This document shows, one piece after another, positions 39,295 through 50,400 of a stretch of 64,000 nt of DNA. Origin of the DNA: Endotrypanum monterogeii. Lineage: Eukaryota; Euglenozoa; Kinetoplastea; Trypanosomatida; Trypanosomatidae. The notes beneath the pieces are model-generated. The model saw only the letters and a program-made list of their open reading frames with translations. It was not told the DNA's origin and searched no databases. The stretch's first letter is position 1, and every line of letters begins with the position of its first letter. Both the position numbers and the translations under genes were made by a program. The stretch is from positions 1,539,162 through 1,603,161 of the forward strand of contig CM007320.1 in the NCBI GenBank assembly GCA_000333855.2, given 5' to 3'.

Positions 39295-40611
39295 ATGCAG
39301 TGCATTTACAGTCGTAGCCATGAGCCAACAAACGTCCTCACTGATCGAACGCTGGCTGTGGAGCAAATTATGGGTGGCCGCTCGCTGCTACCGCCATCCC
39401 CAACTGCTGAAGAGCTGCTGCAGCTTCTGCGGGAGTCTGGCCACCCATGCACTTCGTTGTTGAAGCCAGAAGGAAGTGCAGGGGTGTTGGAGCTGATTTC
39501 TGCATCCTTCTCTCCATCGAACATTACGCGTCGCTGCCCTTCAAGCGCGCGTGTAACAAGCAGCTTTGCTGCAGCTGGGGCTCACTCTATGCTGGGTGAA
39601 ATGCTGCAGTTCTTCGCTGAACATTTGACACGCCTCTTCGTTCTTGGCGTAGGGGATCCGCTAGTCCGCGCTTTTCCGTCAGAGTGGGAACGTCGCCTGC
39701 ACGCACCAGCAGCCGCATCCCTCCGTCAGCACTACCTCTATGAACTTCAGGGCTTTGGCACGCTCTTCATGTTCATCTGGGGAAAGGTGGCTGCGTCATA
39801 CTCGTTTTCCGTAAGTCAGGGTGGAGAAAAGGCTTCTTTAGAGCCCACCAATGAAGCCACGATGACATGGGCCGCGCCCGCTCTGAGCGCCATCGGCAAA
39901 ACACGCCCCCAGAGCCCCCAAAAAGAGCAGCCGCTCTGCCGTCCCTCTCCTCCGCATTCCGCGTCAACAGCTACACTACGTAAGCCCCAGTCCTTCCTCC
40001 CGACGATGGAGAGAAACAGCAGTAGCAGTCTGAGAAACGGAAAAATCGCTGTACATGGACGACCGTGCATCTCTTTCGCCTCGGTGCCGCTGCTTCTTCC
40101 AGATACTGAGGCGTCATCGTCTATCACCGTCAAGAAACAACCCAAATACGAGCCCTCAGCATCAACTTTGAGCCGATCAGGCCAACAGTCAGGGCCGCTC
40201 GCTGTATTTCAGCACGCGTTGACAGCGCAAGCTAGGGCGCAGAAGCCTTTTCTACCCTCAATTCCACCGGAGGGACTTGTCCCATCCACTCCTCGTAGTG
40301 AGTTGGCTACTCGAGAAGTCGAAAATGTGCATCCGACCTCTTGCGGCGTAACAAACCCGAATGCGCCGCACTTACAGACATCGGTTACAACTATTCGTAA
40401 TGCAACTGCATCGCACCTCACGCCCTCACAAACCTTGTCAGTGGAACGGGCGATGCAGTTAGACCGAGAGAAGGAGCTTCAAAAAGAATTTGGTGTCCGC
40501 CGTGTGCGCAACTATGCTGGTGATGAAGAAATGCGTAAGTATCTTCACAGCTATGAAGCAAATGTGCGGAGTGTTCTGGAGGAAGATGCAGCATTAGCCG
40601 GCGGTCTATAG
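39295..40611 (+). CDS. Conserved-looking protein of unknown function
   Basis: A 438-residue protein that I do not recognise. The first 175 residues look folded: a PPSPTAEELLQLLRESGHPC helix near 34-53, then AGAHSMLGEMLQFFAEHLTR (about 92-111) and LRQHYLYELQGFGTLFMFIW (about 142-161). The remainder is Ser/Pro-rich, with a Glu/Lys-rich helix near the C-terminus (about 385-430). No membrane segment, signal peptide or catalytic motif is visible. It could be a cytoskeletal or flagellar protein, as the neighbour upstream is, but that is guesswork. The first upstream ATG (39275) is out of frame; it could act as an upstream ORF or hint at a wrong start. Confidence 0.7.
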   Translation: MQCIYSRSHEPTNVLTDRTLAVEQIMGGRSLLPPSPTAEELLQLLRESGHPCTSLLKPEGSAGVLELISASFSPSNITRRCPSSARVTSSFAAAGAHSMLGEMLQFFAEHLTRLFVLGVGDPLVRAFPSEWERRLHAPAAASLRQHYLYELQGFGTLFMFIWGKVAASYSFSVSQGGEKASLEPTNEATMTWAAPALSAIGKTRPQSPQKEQPLCRPSPPHSASTATLRKPQSFLPTMERNSSSSLRNGKIAVHGRPCISFASVPLLLPDTEASSSITVKKQPKYEPSASTLSRSGQQSGPLAVFQHALTAQARAQKPFLPSIPPEGLVPSTPRSELATREVENVHPTSCGVTNPNAPHLQTSVTTIRNATASHLTPSQTLSVERAMQLDREKELQKEFGVRRVRNYAGDEEMRKYLHSYEANVRSVLEEDAALAGGL

Positions 40612-41933
40612 GAAAGGCACTGAAGTCAGATTCTTATTGGTGAAATGACTTCAAGCAATTACCACTCGTATCTGCTCGATCAATCTCATCTGGGCTACTA
40701 CCAAGACCTCTCTCTTGGCTTTATTTCGTGGTCGCTTTCTTCTATGTAAACAACCCCTTAACACCATATCAGGAGGGCAAAAAGAGGTCGTGGGAAGGGT
40801 CACCTGTGCTCGTATGGTGTCTGATGCTCCTCTTTGCACTGTGTTTCCCGCGCCTTTCATTATCCCCCCCCCCGCTTGTATTGTGTGCTCGATTATTATT
40901 ATTATTAACGCCCGTATTTATAAGTGACTTCTTCGCTCTCTCTTTTTGTGTGAGAAGGAAAGATGGATGATGAGGGCAATACACTCGCTTCAGCCTCTGG
41001 TCTCTGTTGGTCGACAGTACATCACAGGGAAGACGTGTTCAGGAACTGGTTATTTCAGGAGGAAAGTATACATATGTATACACATACAAATGTATATACA
41101 CATATATACACATATATATATATATATGTGTGTATATATGTATACAAACAACACACACACACACACACACACACCGATGTAAGCGTACTCAGCAGCTCGG
41201 CCCCAAGACGTGCGATGTTGTTCACAAGAAGCAAAGGAAAAGCGTCGACATCTACGTGTGTCTTTTGCATTTCTCTGACTTTCTTTGAGAGGCTTTATCG
41301 AGCACTTGGTCACGTCTACGCTCTCTACATCTAGTTTCAAGAGAGTCTACTGTCTTGCGAGATGTAAAATATCGCTAGCACTTAGCAAACACGTATGCTG
41401 GAGCATTCAAAAGGAGAAAGAAAGGGAGTCCTTTCATACTCGACTTTCGAAAAATTTGTCGGGATACCTCCAACACCTATGTTTTTTTTTTTGTGCTGCA
41501 GCTAAGCGATGAGTTCATAGCGTTGGCTTTGTATTCAAACCTCATTATTTGTTTTTGTTTCGGCGTATTATTTTCACTTCTTCTCCCCCCCCTCCTCCTC
41601 GCTTTCTCTTCCGCTTTTTTCCCGATCTATGAGCGACTGACTCCTTCGCGTGTGTGCAGGGCAACGCGGGGGTCGTGAACTTGAGCTGCATTCCCTTCCC
41701 CTCCGTGTGTGGGGCTTTCTTGGCGCCTCGGGATTGGTACGCGGGCATAGTGAGTGTTTGGCAAACAACCTTGTTGCAGTGAAGTACCTGTCCTTGGCTT
41801 GACGTGGATAGCCCACCCGCTCCTGCTCTCCACTGCTTCCCCTGCTTTTTTATATAGAACCCCTGTATGCGTCTGCAGGAGTGCATTGCTCACGTGGAGG
41901 ACGCCTAGTCTAACGGGTTTTGAAAGGAGTGTA
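40612..41933. other. Intergenic region, 1.3 kb: UTR, mixed TA/CA microsatellite
   Basis: No supported gene. It contains ATT repeats at 40893-40906, mixed (TA)n/(CA)n runs at 41070-41174, a T-run at 41482-41492, C/T tracts at 41577-41623 and 41819-41850, and the probable splice acceptor AG at 41856-41857. The open frame that continues upstream of the GH31 gene to 41754 lacks an ATG in that part. Confidence 0.5.
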
Positions 41934-44900
41934 ATGAGGGCTATTCAGTCCGCAATACTGAAGCGCAGCTTCAGCTCTCGAATGGCGCGCAGCCGTCACC
42001 ATTGGCTTCGCATCACCTTGGTGCTTTTTATCGCTATCAGTTTTGTGGCTCTGATCTGGTTTGACGTCTGCGATAATGAGACAGCGACTGCGGGTAAAAA
42101 TAATATATTTTTTCCCCACAACTGGAAGAACAAAAACGTCAATACCAATGGGACGACCCCGTTTTCCAATTCCTCAAATCGCTCCGGTGCGTCCCCTGTC
42201 CAAGAAAAACAACGCGGAAAAGGCGACATCTGGTTCAGTCCCGATACACGTGCCGCTCGCGCTGGAAACGGGTCCTGGCTGCTCTCTGTCTTCACTTCTG
42301 TCGGCAGCACACGTGTTGCGATTCCGTCTGACGTCCGTGGGGACGCTGTCACGTGTGAACCACGTATATTTGCCTTTGTTGCGCCATGGGAAACTTATGA
42401 GCGGTTATTGGCTACTGTCAGCGCGCACACTTGCGAAGCGGCTTCCATTGCGGACGTCAACGAGGCACTGCAGGTCTCCTCACAGAAAATTCTCGTACCC
42501 GTGAAACATGTTGAGGTGCGCCTTCTTCAACAACGCAAGTCACGGTATGCTCGTGTAGTTCCTGCGGAGGCTACCCTGCCCATCGTGGGGATTCTTCCCC
42601 GGGAATCGACAGTGCTTGTTTCCGCGGAGGATGTCTTGCTTAAAAGCGACCTGGACCAAGAAGACTTGATGTCTTTGGTGGCCGCGGTGCAGCCGGCGAG
42701 TTATGACAAGACTTCGAGGGTCGTAGCCATTGATACACGCTCACGTGCATGGGCAGCCCAAAGACACGATCGCGGTGCTAACCGCAGCACAAGCGAAGAA
42801 TCCATTCTGATACCCTCCCCTCTACTGGAATTGGGAAGCATGCCTCGCCGGCACACCAAGTCATCTATCTTTTCTGCTGCAGAGAGCTCAGGCACCTCTG
42901 ATGCAGCAACTGTGTTGAAGTGGCGCACTGAGGACGCAACTGCCCTGAACAGCGGGCCGGCGCTAGAAATTACCCTTTCCATTGCACATCCTGGCCAGCC
43001 AAGGCTGAGTTACCTATTGAACGCGAAGGATCAAGTGAAAAGCCGGCCCAGCGCTCAAGACGACACCTACACGGCTGCTCTTGAGGCAATCGTGTGCAGC
43101 AGACGTATTTTTCGCCTCTATGGTCTTAGTGCCTCAGTAGCGTTCATGAACACTTACGGTGGGCCTGCCAATGAGAATTCGGCGTCAGGCGGGCTTCACG
43201 AGATCCCTCTGAATATGTCAAAAGAAGTGGAAATGATGGTTGGCTCGACAACGCGGCTGTCGTCTGGAGGCGTGCTGCTGAGTGGCGTGGTGCCGCTTCT
43301 GTATCTGGAACTATACAAGAGTAAGGGTGCTCCCGCGGAAGGCGGGGCAGAGGCGAAAGGGCGTCAAACAGTCGGAGTTCTGTGGCTGCACCCAGGCCCT
43401 TTCTTCGTCTCGACCTTGACATCGTCTGACCCTACCGAGGACGATAGGCCACCACGCACCTGCGTACGGCTTCGCGGAACAGCCGGCGCTACGGGGCTCT
43501 ATTTGCTTCCAGGACCAACGCCTGCAGAGGTGTTACTCCAATACTACACCCTCACCGGATTCCCCACACTCCCTCCACGATTTCTCTTGGGTTATCATCA
43601 CGGCCTGCAGAACGACGCCGACACCAACGAGAAGAGCGTTGGGAATCTGAGTGAAACTTTTCTGTCTAGCGGTGTACCGCTAGACAGTGTGTGGATCACT
43701 GGCCCTGCAGTAGCGACCGGCGACACCCCCTTTACTTGGAACCACACCCGCTTCCCGGACCCTCTGATGCTGCAGTCCAACTTGTGGCACAGAGGTCGGC
43801 GGTACGTGGTGGTGCGCAGTGTTCCCACCATCCCAATAACAGCCCGCTCCCCGCTTTTCGTCGAAGGTCGTCAAGGAGGCTTTTTTGTTTCGATGACTAC
43901 CGAGGAAACAGTTAGTTGGCCAGCGCTTAGCGTGGATGGTGTTCCATGCCACGTAGTCGATTTTTTTAATCCTGCCGCACGCAAGTGGTATGGTGGAATG
44001 CTGAAGTACCAACGCTACATCGGCTCCTCAAACCACACCTTTCTCAGTCTTAAACACAGTACCCCCTCTGTGCAAGCAAGTCCGACTACGGGACAAGAAG
44101 GTAGGGATCTAGTGTGTTCGCCACCTAGCTCACAGGTAGATGCCGAGCCACTACTAATGGACCTGGGGCACCATGGCGGCGTACCGCACCGACAAGTCCA
44201 CCAGCTTCTCCCCTTGCTGTTTGCGCATGCAGCCCACGAAGGCATGCTGCGTCGAACTCACTATCATAAGCGCGCCTTGATTTTTACTGAGAGCTACTTC
44301 GCCGGTATTCAACAGTACGCAGTGGTGCAAGTGGAGACGCAAGCGCAGTGCACTGACACCGTGCCGACCGACCCATCTGCCACTCTGAGAGAAGCGTGGC
44401 ACACTCTTCAAAGAGTTATCAGTGAGTGCGCACACCTGGGAATGCTCGGCATTCCGTTCAGCGGTGCTAACCTCGCTGGAGGTCTTGTATCACGCTCGCT
44501 CCTGCTAGCAAAGATGCTCGGCAACGCAACGACACCCACAGCCTCCGTTGCAGTAAGTGACGGTCAATATGGTGGCAGCAACGCCACAGGGGAAAATGAC
44601 GTGCTTCAGAATATGATGGGCGAGATGGAGGAACTCCTGGTGCGGTGGTATCAAGTCGGCGTTTTCTTCGGTGCAATGTACTCCGACGAGCCAGCTTCCA
44701 CCAATGTGAATGCACCGAAGTCGCCCACGGCTGCACCGTGGTGGTTGCGACTGCCTGTCACCGTCGCCACCCGTCAGGCCATTTACGCCAACCTCCACGC
44801 CCGATATTCACTGCTGCCTTACCTCTACACCGCTGCCCATCACGCTAGCGAACACGGAAGCATCTTCTTGGCACCGCTGACCTTTGTCTCAATGGAAGCC

Positions 44901-46214
44901 TCGTCGTCCTGTTGGGATGCGACCGCCCCGACATGCTATGCTACAGGCAATGCGCTTGTTGTGTGTCCAGTCACTCAACCTCTGCGCTCGCCTCAGCACC
45001 CATCGCGGGGGAACTTGAGTTGTCACCTGCGTGGCGAGGGCTTCTTCGACTTTTGGTTAGGCACTTGGTATAGTGCCGACTCCCCTACCTCTGGGAGTGC
45101 GTCACCGTGGGCAGCCGTGGAAAAAAATCGCAGAGCAGCTTCTCAAGAGCTGGCGTGGCTGGCAGCTGGCGAAGCCGTGTCCCCCAAGGATCTTCCGGCA
45201 GCGGCATCCCTTGCGCCTGTCCTGCTGCGCAGCGGCCACATTGTGGCGACTCAGAACGTCTTTACCTCGCGAACGGCAAGTACTCATGTGGGCGCGAACT
45301 GGACCATCACAGTGGCTCTTCCACCCCTGCCTCCTATCAAGGGCCCTGCAACCAGGTCGCGACTGCTTCTCGCCGAAGGTGACGTGTACTGGGACGAAGG
45401 TAGCCACAACAGTCAGAGTCAGCCTCACACGATGAAGCCTGGTACCTCGCCGCCAGCGGGCACGCCTCGCATCCCGGCGAGCGTGAACCACTGTGTGCTC
45501 GAGATCAAGTGTTTCTACGACGATAGTGAGTTATCAGCCCCAACAGCGCGACTGACAGTGGAAGTGAGGCAGACGTCCGAATCGTGCTCGAACGCAATGG
45601 GAGAACTGGAGTCACACTGGAACGAGGTGCCGCGTGGCTTCGCTGAGCGTCTGAGAAGTGCTAACGCGCAGAGAGAGGCACGTTTGCACCAACTCAAAAA
45701 TGAAGGAGATGCTCTGGAAGACAAGGGCCTGCGTTACAAGAACAACAGGGCACGAGACTCTGTGAGATTTTCAAGGCCTACGCCTGAAGATCTTCAGGGG
45801 CTCCGCCTGCCTGACGAAAGAAACGAATCTGTGTTAAATGCTCTCTATAATACTTACCTCCTCCAGCGGTTCCGCTTTCTCTTTCAGCGTGCAGGGGACG
45901 CTGCGCGTCTAGAAAAAAAATCGTCAGCACCGACAGGAACTGGATTTTTGGTTGTAGAAAGTCTCAGCAGTAGTAGTGACATGCCTGGCGCACACGCAAA
46001 GGAAACCGGTGAGACTCGAGAAACTCTTCACGCATCTTTTGACGCGCCGAACTCGCACGTGATCGTCGTGGAGATGAAATCACATCAGCAAAATGAAGTA
46101 GCCTTAGCATCAGTGTTCGGTGCTCGCAAGGTTGTGCTTCCGGACGGCTTAGCCACGGTACACGTGCCGCCCCGTCACACATGGCGCTTTATTTTTCCGT
46201 TGGGGGCGGTATGA
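41934..46214 (+). CDS. GH31 alpha-glucosidase-like type II membrane protein, catalytic residues lost
   Basis: A 1426-residue protein with one N-terminal membrane helix (about 27-43) after a basic cytosolic tail, so most of it should face the ER/Golgi lumen. The GH31 fold can be followed: LLGYHHGLQNDADTNEK, FTWNHTRFPDPLMLQ, PAARKWYGGML, LGHHGGVPHRQVHQLLPLLF, LGMLGIPFSGANLAGG, LLVRWYQVG and ARYSLLPYLYTAAHHASEHG all match glucosidase II positions. The active site does not. The WLD motif is W587-I-T. The WNDMNEPSVF block is FLSLKHSTPSV (703-713), with the nucleophile Asp replaced by Lys707 and the Glu by Thr710. The acid/base WTGDN is QVETQ (799-803). The RxHxH motif is absent. A pseudoenzyme is inferred. 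The family is confident; any binding role is unknown. Several Asn-x-Ser/Thr sites are present. Confidence 0.85.
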   Translation: MRAIQSAILKRSFSSRMARSRHHWLRITLVLFIAISFVALIWFDVCDNETATAGKNNIFFPHNWKNKNVNTNGTTPFSNSSNRSGASPVQEKQRGKGDIWFSPDTRAARAGNGSWLLSVFTSVGSTRVAIPSDVRGDAVTCEPRIFAFVAPWETYERLLATVSAHTCEAASIADVNEALQVSSQKILVPVKHVEVRLLQQRKSRYARVVPAEATLPIVGILPRESTVLVSAEDVLLKSDLDQEDLMSLVAAVQPASYDKTSRVVAIDTRSRAWAAQRHDRGANRSTSEESILIPSPLLELGSMPRRHTKSSIFSAAESSGTSDAATVLKWRTEDATALNSGPALEITLSIAHPGQPRLSYLLNAKDQVKSRPSAQDDTYTAALEAIVCSRRIFRLYGLSASVAFMNTYGGPANENSASGGLHEIPLNMSKEVEMMVGSTTRLSSGGVLLSGVVPLLYLELYKSKGAPAEGGAEAKGRQTVGVLWLHPGPFFVSTLTSSDPTEDDRPPRTCVRLRGTAGATGLYLLPGPTPAEVLLQYYTLTGFPTLPPRFLLGYHHGLQNDADTNEKSVGNLSETFLSSGVPLDSVWITGPAVATGDTPFTWNHTRFPDPLMLQSNLWHRGRRYVVVRSVPTIPITARSPLFVEGRQGGFFVSMTTEETVSWPALSVDGVPCHVVDFFNPAARKWYGGMLKYQRYIGSSNHTFLSLKHSTPSVQASPTTGQEGRDLVCSPPSSQVDAEPLLMDLGHHGGVPHRQVHQLLPLLFAHAAHEGMLRRTHYHKRALIFTESYFAGIQQYAVVQVETQAQCTDTVPTDPSATLREAWHTLQRVISECAHLGMLGIPFSGANLAGGLVSRSLLLAKMLGNATTPTASVAVSDGQYGGSNATGENDVLQNMMGEMEELLVRWYQVGVFFGAMYSDEPASTNVNAPKSPTAAPWWLRLPVTVATRQAIYANLHARYSLLPYLYTAAHHASEHGSIFLAPLTFVSMEASSSCWDATAPTCYATGNALVVCPVTQPLRSPQHPSRGNLSCHLRGEGFFDFWLGTWYSADSPTSGSASPWAAVEKNRRAASQELAWLAAGEAVSPKDLPAAASLAPVLLRSGHIVATQNVFTSRTASTHVGANWTITVALPPLPPIKGPATRSRLLLAEGDVYWDEGSHNSQSQPHTMKPGTSPPAGTPRIPASVNHCVLEIKCFYDDSELSAPTARLTVEVRQTSESCSNAMGELESHWNEVPRGFAERLRSANAQREARLHQLKNEGDALEDKGLRYKNNRARDSVRFSRPTPEDLQGLRLPDERNESVLNALYNTYLLQRFRFLFQRAGDAARLEKKSSAPTGTGFLVVESLSSSSDMPGAHAKETGETRETLHASFDAPNSHVIVVEMKSHQQNEVALASVFGARKVVLPDGLATVHVPPRHTWRFIFPLGAV

Positions 46215-47471
46215 AACGAGGGATTGGCACACAGACAAGAGTTTTTTAAAAGGAATCTCCACGAATGTTGCCCAGGTGTATGCCTCTCATCGTGCAGCAC
46301 GCTTTACATTATTATTATTTTTTTTTGGGGGGGGGGAGGGCATGCTCCCTGGCACATGGCTTGTATATCATACCCAACGATTTCCCCATCGCACTCTCGC
46401 TGCTCTTCTCGCGGGGGACTCTCGAATGGCAAATCCTTCTCAGACAAAATCCTCTGTTGCTTTACAGCATCTCGGAAAGGCCATCGTTACCCCAACAAAA
46501 GCGAGGAGGGGGTGGGCGAGAGTCTGTTGCCCTCGTGTGTGTATTTTTTTTATTCGCCGACGTATTCCTGGTTTTGCAGCTTTGTGTCTGAGTGAAACCT
46601 GTGGTTACCATCTATTTTCTTTTTTTAAATATTTGTCTGCTGACGTGCTTCAAGTAGAATTTGAGAGGCAAGCCGATGAGCGACTGAGGCTCGGCTCTAC
46701 CACCTCTCCTCGTCTTCTATAATAGGTGTTTTCATCATCAACCCTGTGTGATGATGAAGTGCGCAGGTGGCCCCCTCCCCTCCCTCCATCTTTTTTTTTT
46801 TTTACGCGAAAGGTATTTTTTCACCTTTTCCTTCCTCCCCCCCTCCCCATGTGCCGACTCATCAGTCTGTCTTCGTTATTTTACCTCCCTGTGAGTATTG
46901 TGGGTGTTCGTGTCACCCTATTATCCTCCACGCCTCCGCGAAGTCTTCCAGGATGCTTTCGTTTTGATTATGCTCTTTTTCCTTTTTCTTGTTTCTGTAC
47001 ACCACCAAAGATGTACATGTCTTGGAAACCGGTTGACTGCAAATATCGACACGCTATCCCACGCGGATGTCCCACGTTTTCTATATATATATATATATAT
47101 ATATATTATTTATTTTTGACAAAAGAAAACGTCGATAGCTGCAAGAGTTTCTAGGCAACTCAACCAAACCCATGACACTTGTTTTTCGTTGCTTCCAATT
47201 CTGTGTATGTGTGTCTTGTTATTTTTCTTTTCGGGTGTTCTAGTGTGCGATGCGAGCATGAACCGGCCGTCCGACTCCCTTCACTCTACTCTCCCCCGCT
47301 CCCTCTTGTGCTATGAAGCGAAGATCCTGTGGCTCACGGTTCTTCATTTTCGCCCACTCTCTCTCTCTCTCTTTCTCTTTCTCTTATTTCCTTCCTGCAG
47401 CCAACCCTTTCTCGCCTCAGTCCTCTGCGCTAAGGACCCCTTCCCATACCCCTCCCCCGAAAAAAAAATCC
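46215..47471. other. Intergenic region, 1.3 kb: UTR
   Basis: No supported gene. It contains poly-T/poly-G at 46319-46337, T-runs at 46537-46547 and 46791-46803, a (TA)n at 47082-47106 and a (CT)n-rich tract ending CTGCAG at 47400, the probable splice acceptor. The ATG at 47313, in frame with the next gene, lies upstream of that acceptor. Confidence 0.5.
47082..47106. repeat. (TA)n microsatellite
   Basis: About 12 TA units, upstream of the splice acceptor of the next gene. Confidence 0.9.
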
Positions 47472-50400
47472 ATGTCTCTTAGAGCCGTACCACGGCGTCT
47501 TGCACGACATGCCACGAATCGCTGTGCTGAGGTGGCATGTCTTTCATCTCCACCGCGGGAAAATCCCCAACGAGTTGGACCGCTTATTGAGTTCCCTCAG
47601 TTTCACCCCATCTCATTTGCGCAAGATAAGTTCCTTTCTATCAAGTCACGCTCGCTGGAGGCCCATACAAAGTTGCGCAGCGACGTGCTGCTGCGATGTG
47701 CAGATCTGTGTGCGCAGCTGCAGCGTCAGCAGGAGCGCACGGAGCAACCCAGAAGTGATGCAACAACTCTCGATGAGACTATTGGAAAGGAGGAGTCCAC
47801 ATCCTCAACCACAGGTACCTCATCAGAGCTCCCCAGTCACCCGTTGACACCGCACCAAGCGGAGGAGCTACTTCAGCTGACCAAAAAAGTTGAGGACCTT
47901 GTCCAATACCAAGGGTTCGTTCTCACTGATGAGCTGGTCTGGCGTATGCTGCATCTATGCATACAGTGCGGTGTCCCACAGCTTGCAGTGACTGAGTGGT
48001 TACAGAAACATGTACTTGGAGGAAAGCGAGGTCCACCATTTCCACTATTTATCCTCGAGGACCTGGCGGCCGCGCTGCGCTCTTCTGTTCTGCCGCGGCT
48101 TCCCGAAAGCAGCGCCAACCTATGTTGCACTAGCGTGCTTATGGCGACGAGCTCTGATCGCACAGAAAAAGGTCCGAGTATCGCCTTCGAGGACGGGCTG
48201 GCGGCGGGGCAACGATTTATGTGGTACCACCACATTCACCCGGGATGGTTATCCTCGGAAGAGACAACGGCCAAAGACTTTCGTGCAGCGGCAGCCTACA
48301 CGTCACACTTGTTTGAGCAGCATGTCTGGCCTGTATGGCAGGCATTGGAGGCGATGAACTTGACATTTGCGGATCTAAGGGCCATGGACGTCGAAAACGT
48401 TGAAGAAGAGGAGAAAGGGGGAGACGGAAAGGGAGACGAGGAGGAGGCATACGTGAGCCCATCACGCATCAATGGAGAGGAAGAGCACGGTAGGCCGACA
48501 GACTGGCTACCTAATGTTGAGGCTCAGACACTGGCTGTGCGCACCACCCTTATGTCCGTTACACCACTGTACTCGTTTCATGTCCCCCCATCGTCTGTAA
48601 AGTCCTCCAGTATCGTTGACGATACGAGGAACTCGTCCAAGTCCCCAAAGACAGTGCGCAACCGCGCGAACGCAGTGCTGTGTAGTGAGCCACCGAGATT
48701 CCCGACTGAAGCGGCCGCCATCGTGGCGCCATTGCGAGCGCTCTTGGATACGTGGCTGGTGTTAGCTCAGTGTGCAGCCGAGGCAAAGGACACACTTCTG
48801 CTAAAAAAACTGCTGCGTGTTGTGTGTCTCGGCTTTCTGGTGCACAGAGCTCCAGCCTCTCCGGTAGGTATAAACAAAGATGCCTGGTGCCAGTACAAGA
48901 CTTCTGCTAACGAGCAAGCCAAAGATGAAGCACACCGCCGCGCAGCAGAGACGCAAGCTCGGGCAATGGTGCGCGAGTTTGTCAATGGTAGCCTTTCCGT
49001 GATTCAGTATGGATTGCTGTGTGCAGAGCAAGACGCAGCTCTGTGGCAGCTACACGATACTTGCGCGCTAATTTTTGGTGTCGCTGACGTGCTGCGCAAC
49101 CTCCAGGGCTCCCGAGGGAAGCAACGCAGGCACTCGACGCTGACAAATGATTCGAAGCTGCACCGCATGAACGCTGTAGTGCGTGCGCATCCGACATCAA
49201 CTGAAGAGGAAGATGGTATACTGCAGTCAGCATTACCGTATGCGCTCTTGTCATGTTTTGCTAGGGTACATCAGGCAGCCGGCGATGCTGAAAGCGCCAG
49301 TGCTACCGATGCTGCACACGCCTTTGTCCGAGACGCCCTCTCATACCCCGCAAAAGAGGGGACAGAGCACCCATACGCCGAGGCCGGATTGTACATAGCC
49401 CTCGTGACGGGTGACGAGGCGCTGCTGGCCCAAGCTGTTCCCCCCGAGGCGGAAGCGAACACATCAGAAACCCCGCTACTCTTCCTCCACTCACACGCAC
49501 TGCGTTCGTACCGCATAGCTGTCAAGGGTCTCAGTACTAAACAGGAAGGTCAGTACGAGGAGGCACCCGGGGATGATGACTGGCATGCGTTGACAGCAGC
49601 TATGCAGAAAGAAATCCAGCGCGCCACGGCTGGAGGTAGCGAGACAGACACCCCGCGTGCGCAACTCTTCGAAACATGTCTGGCCGTGCTCGCCCTTGGC
49701 CTCGTGACACGCCAGGCGAAGAATGTCACGACTTACGTGCAGCGTGCTCAGCAGTACACGACGGCACCGATAGCGGAGGAGAGGACGGAAGGCGCCGACG
49801 CCCACAACGAAGTCCATGGCGCCTACCACAACGTCGAAACAATGAAGGAGCGGCGGGAAGTTATCGAGGCAGTCTGGGAGAAACTGTATGATCGAACAAA
49901 TACCTTGATCCGAGATGCACAAACTGAAATTGGGAAGCTGCTGGACGCGTTCTCCTCGCCCGAAAGCCTGGATTCCTGCTTGTCACCGTCATCGTTGAGT
50001 ACGCTCGCGATACTGGCTCGCCTGGGTGTCTACGCAGAGGAAGATGCACTGGCGAGCGTATCAGCGGTAGCAGTGGAAGGCACCGCGAGCATCGATCGTG
50101 CCCACCCTCTTTCTCTCAGCAATACTCTTGACCGTGTCTTGGCACAGATGGTGAGGGACACATGCACTCAGCTTCACAGTGCCATGATCTCGTCGAGCAC
50201 AGGTGCAACACCAACTGTAAAAACCAGCGTTGTTGGCAATTGGGTACAATGGGTGTTGCTAACGCTGATGTCCCGCAGAGCATGGACCGACGTGCTGGAG
50301 GTGCTGCACGCCCTAGATTGCGAAGCGAGTGTGGAAAGCTCTGCACAGGCGAGCGGCAATACGAACACCCTCCTTTGTAGCGCCACTGTCGATCCCTCTA

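Noticed and set aside
41754..41933. Upstream extension of the GH31 frame
   Set aside because: It has no ATG and contains the C/T tract and AG expected of the splice acceptor.
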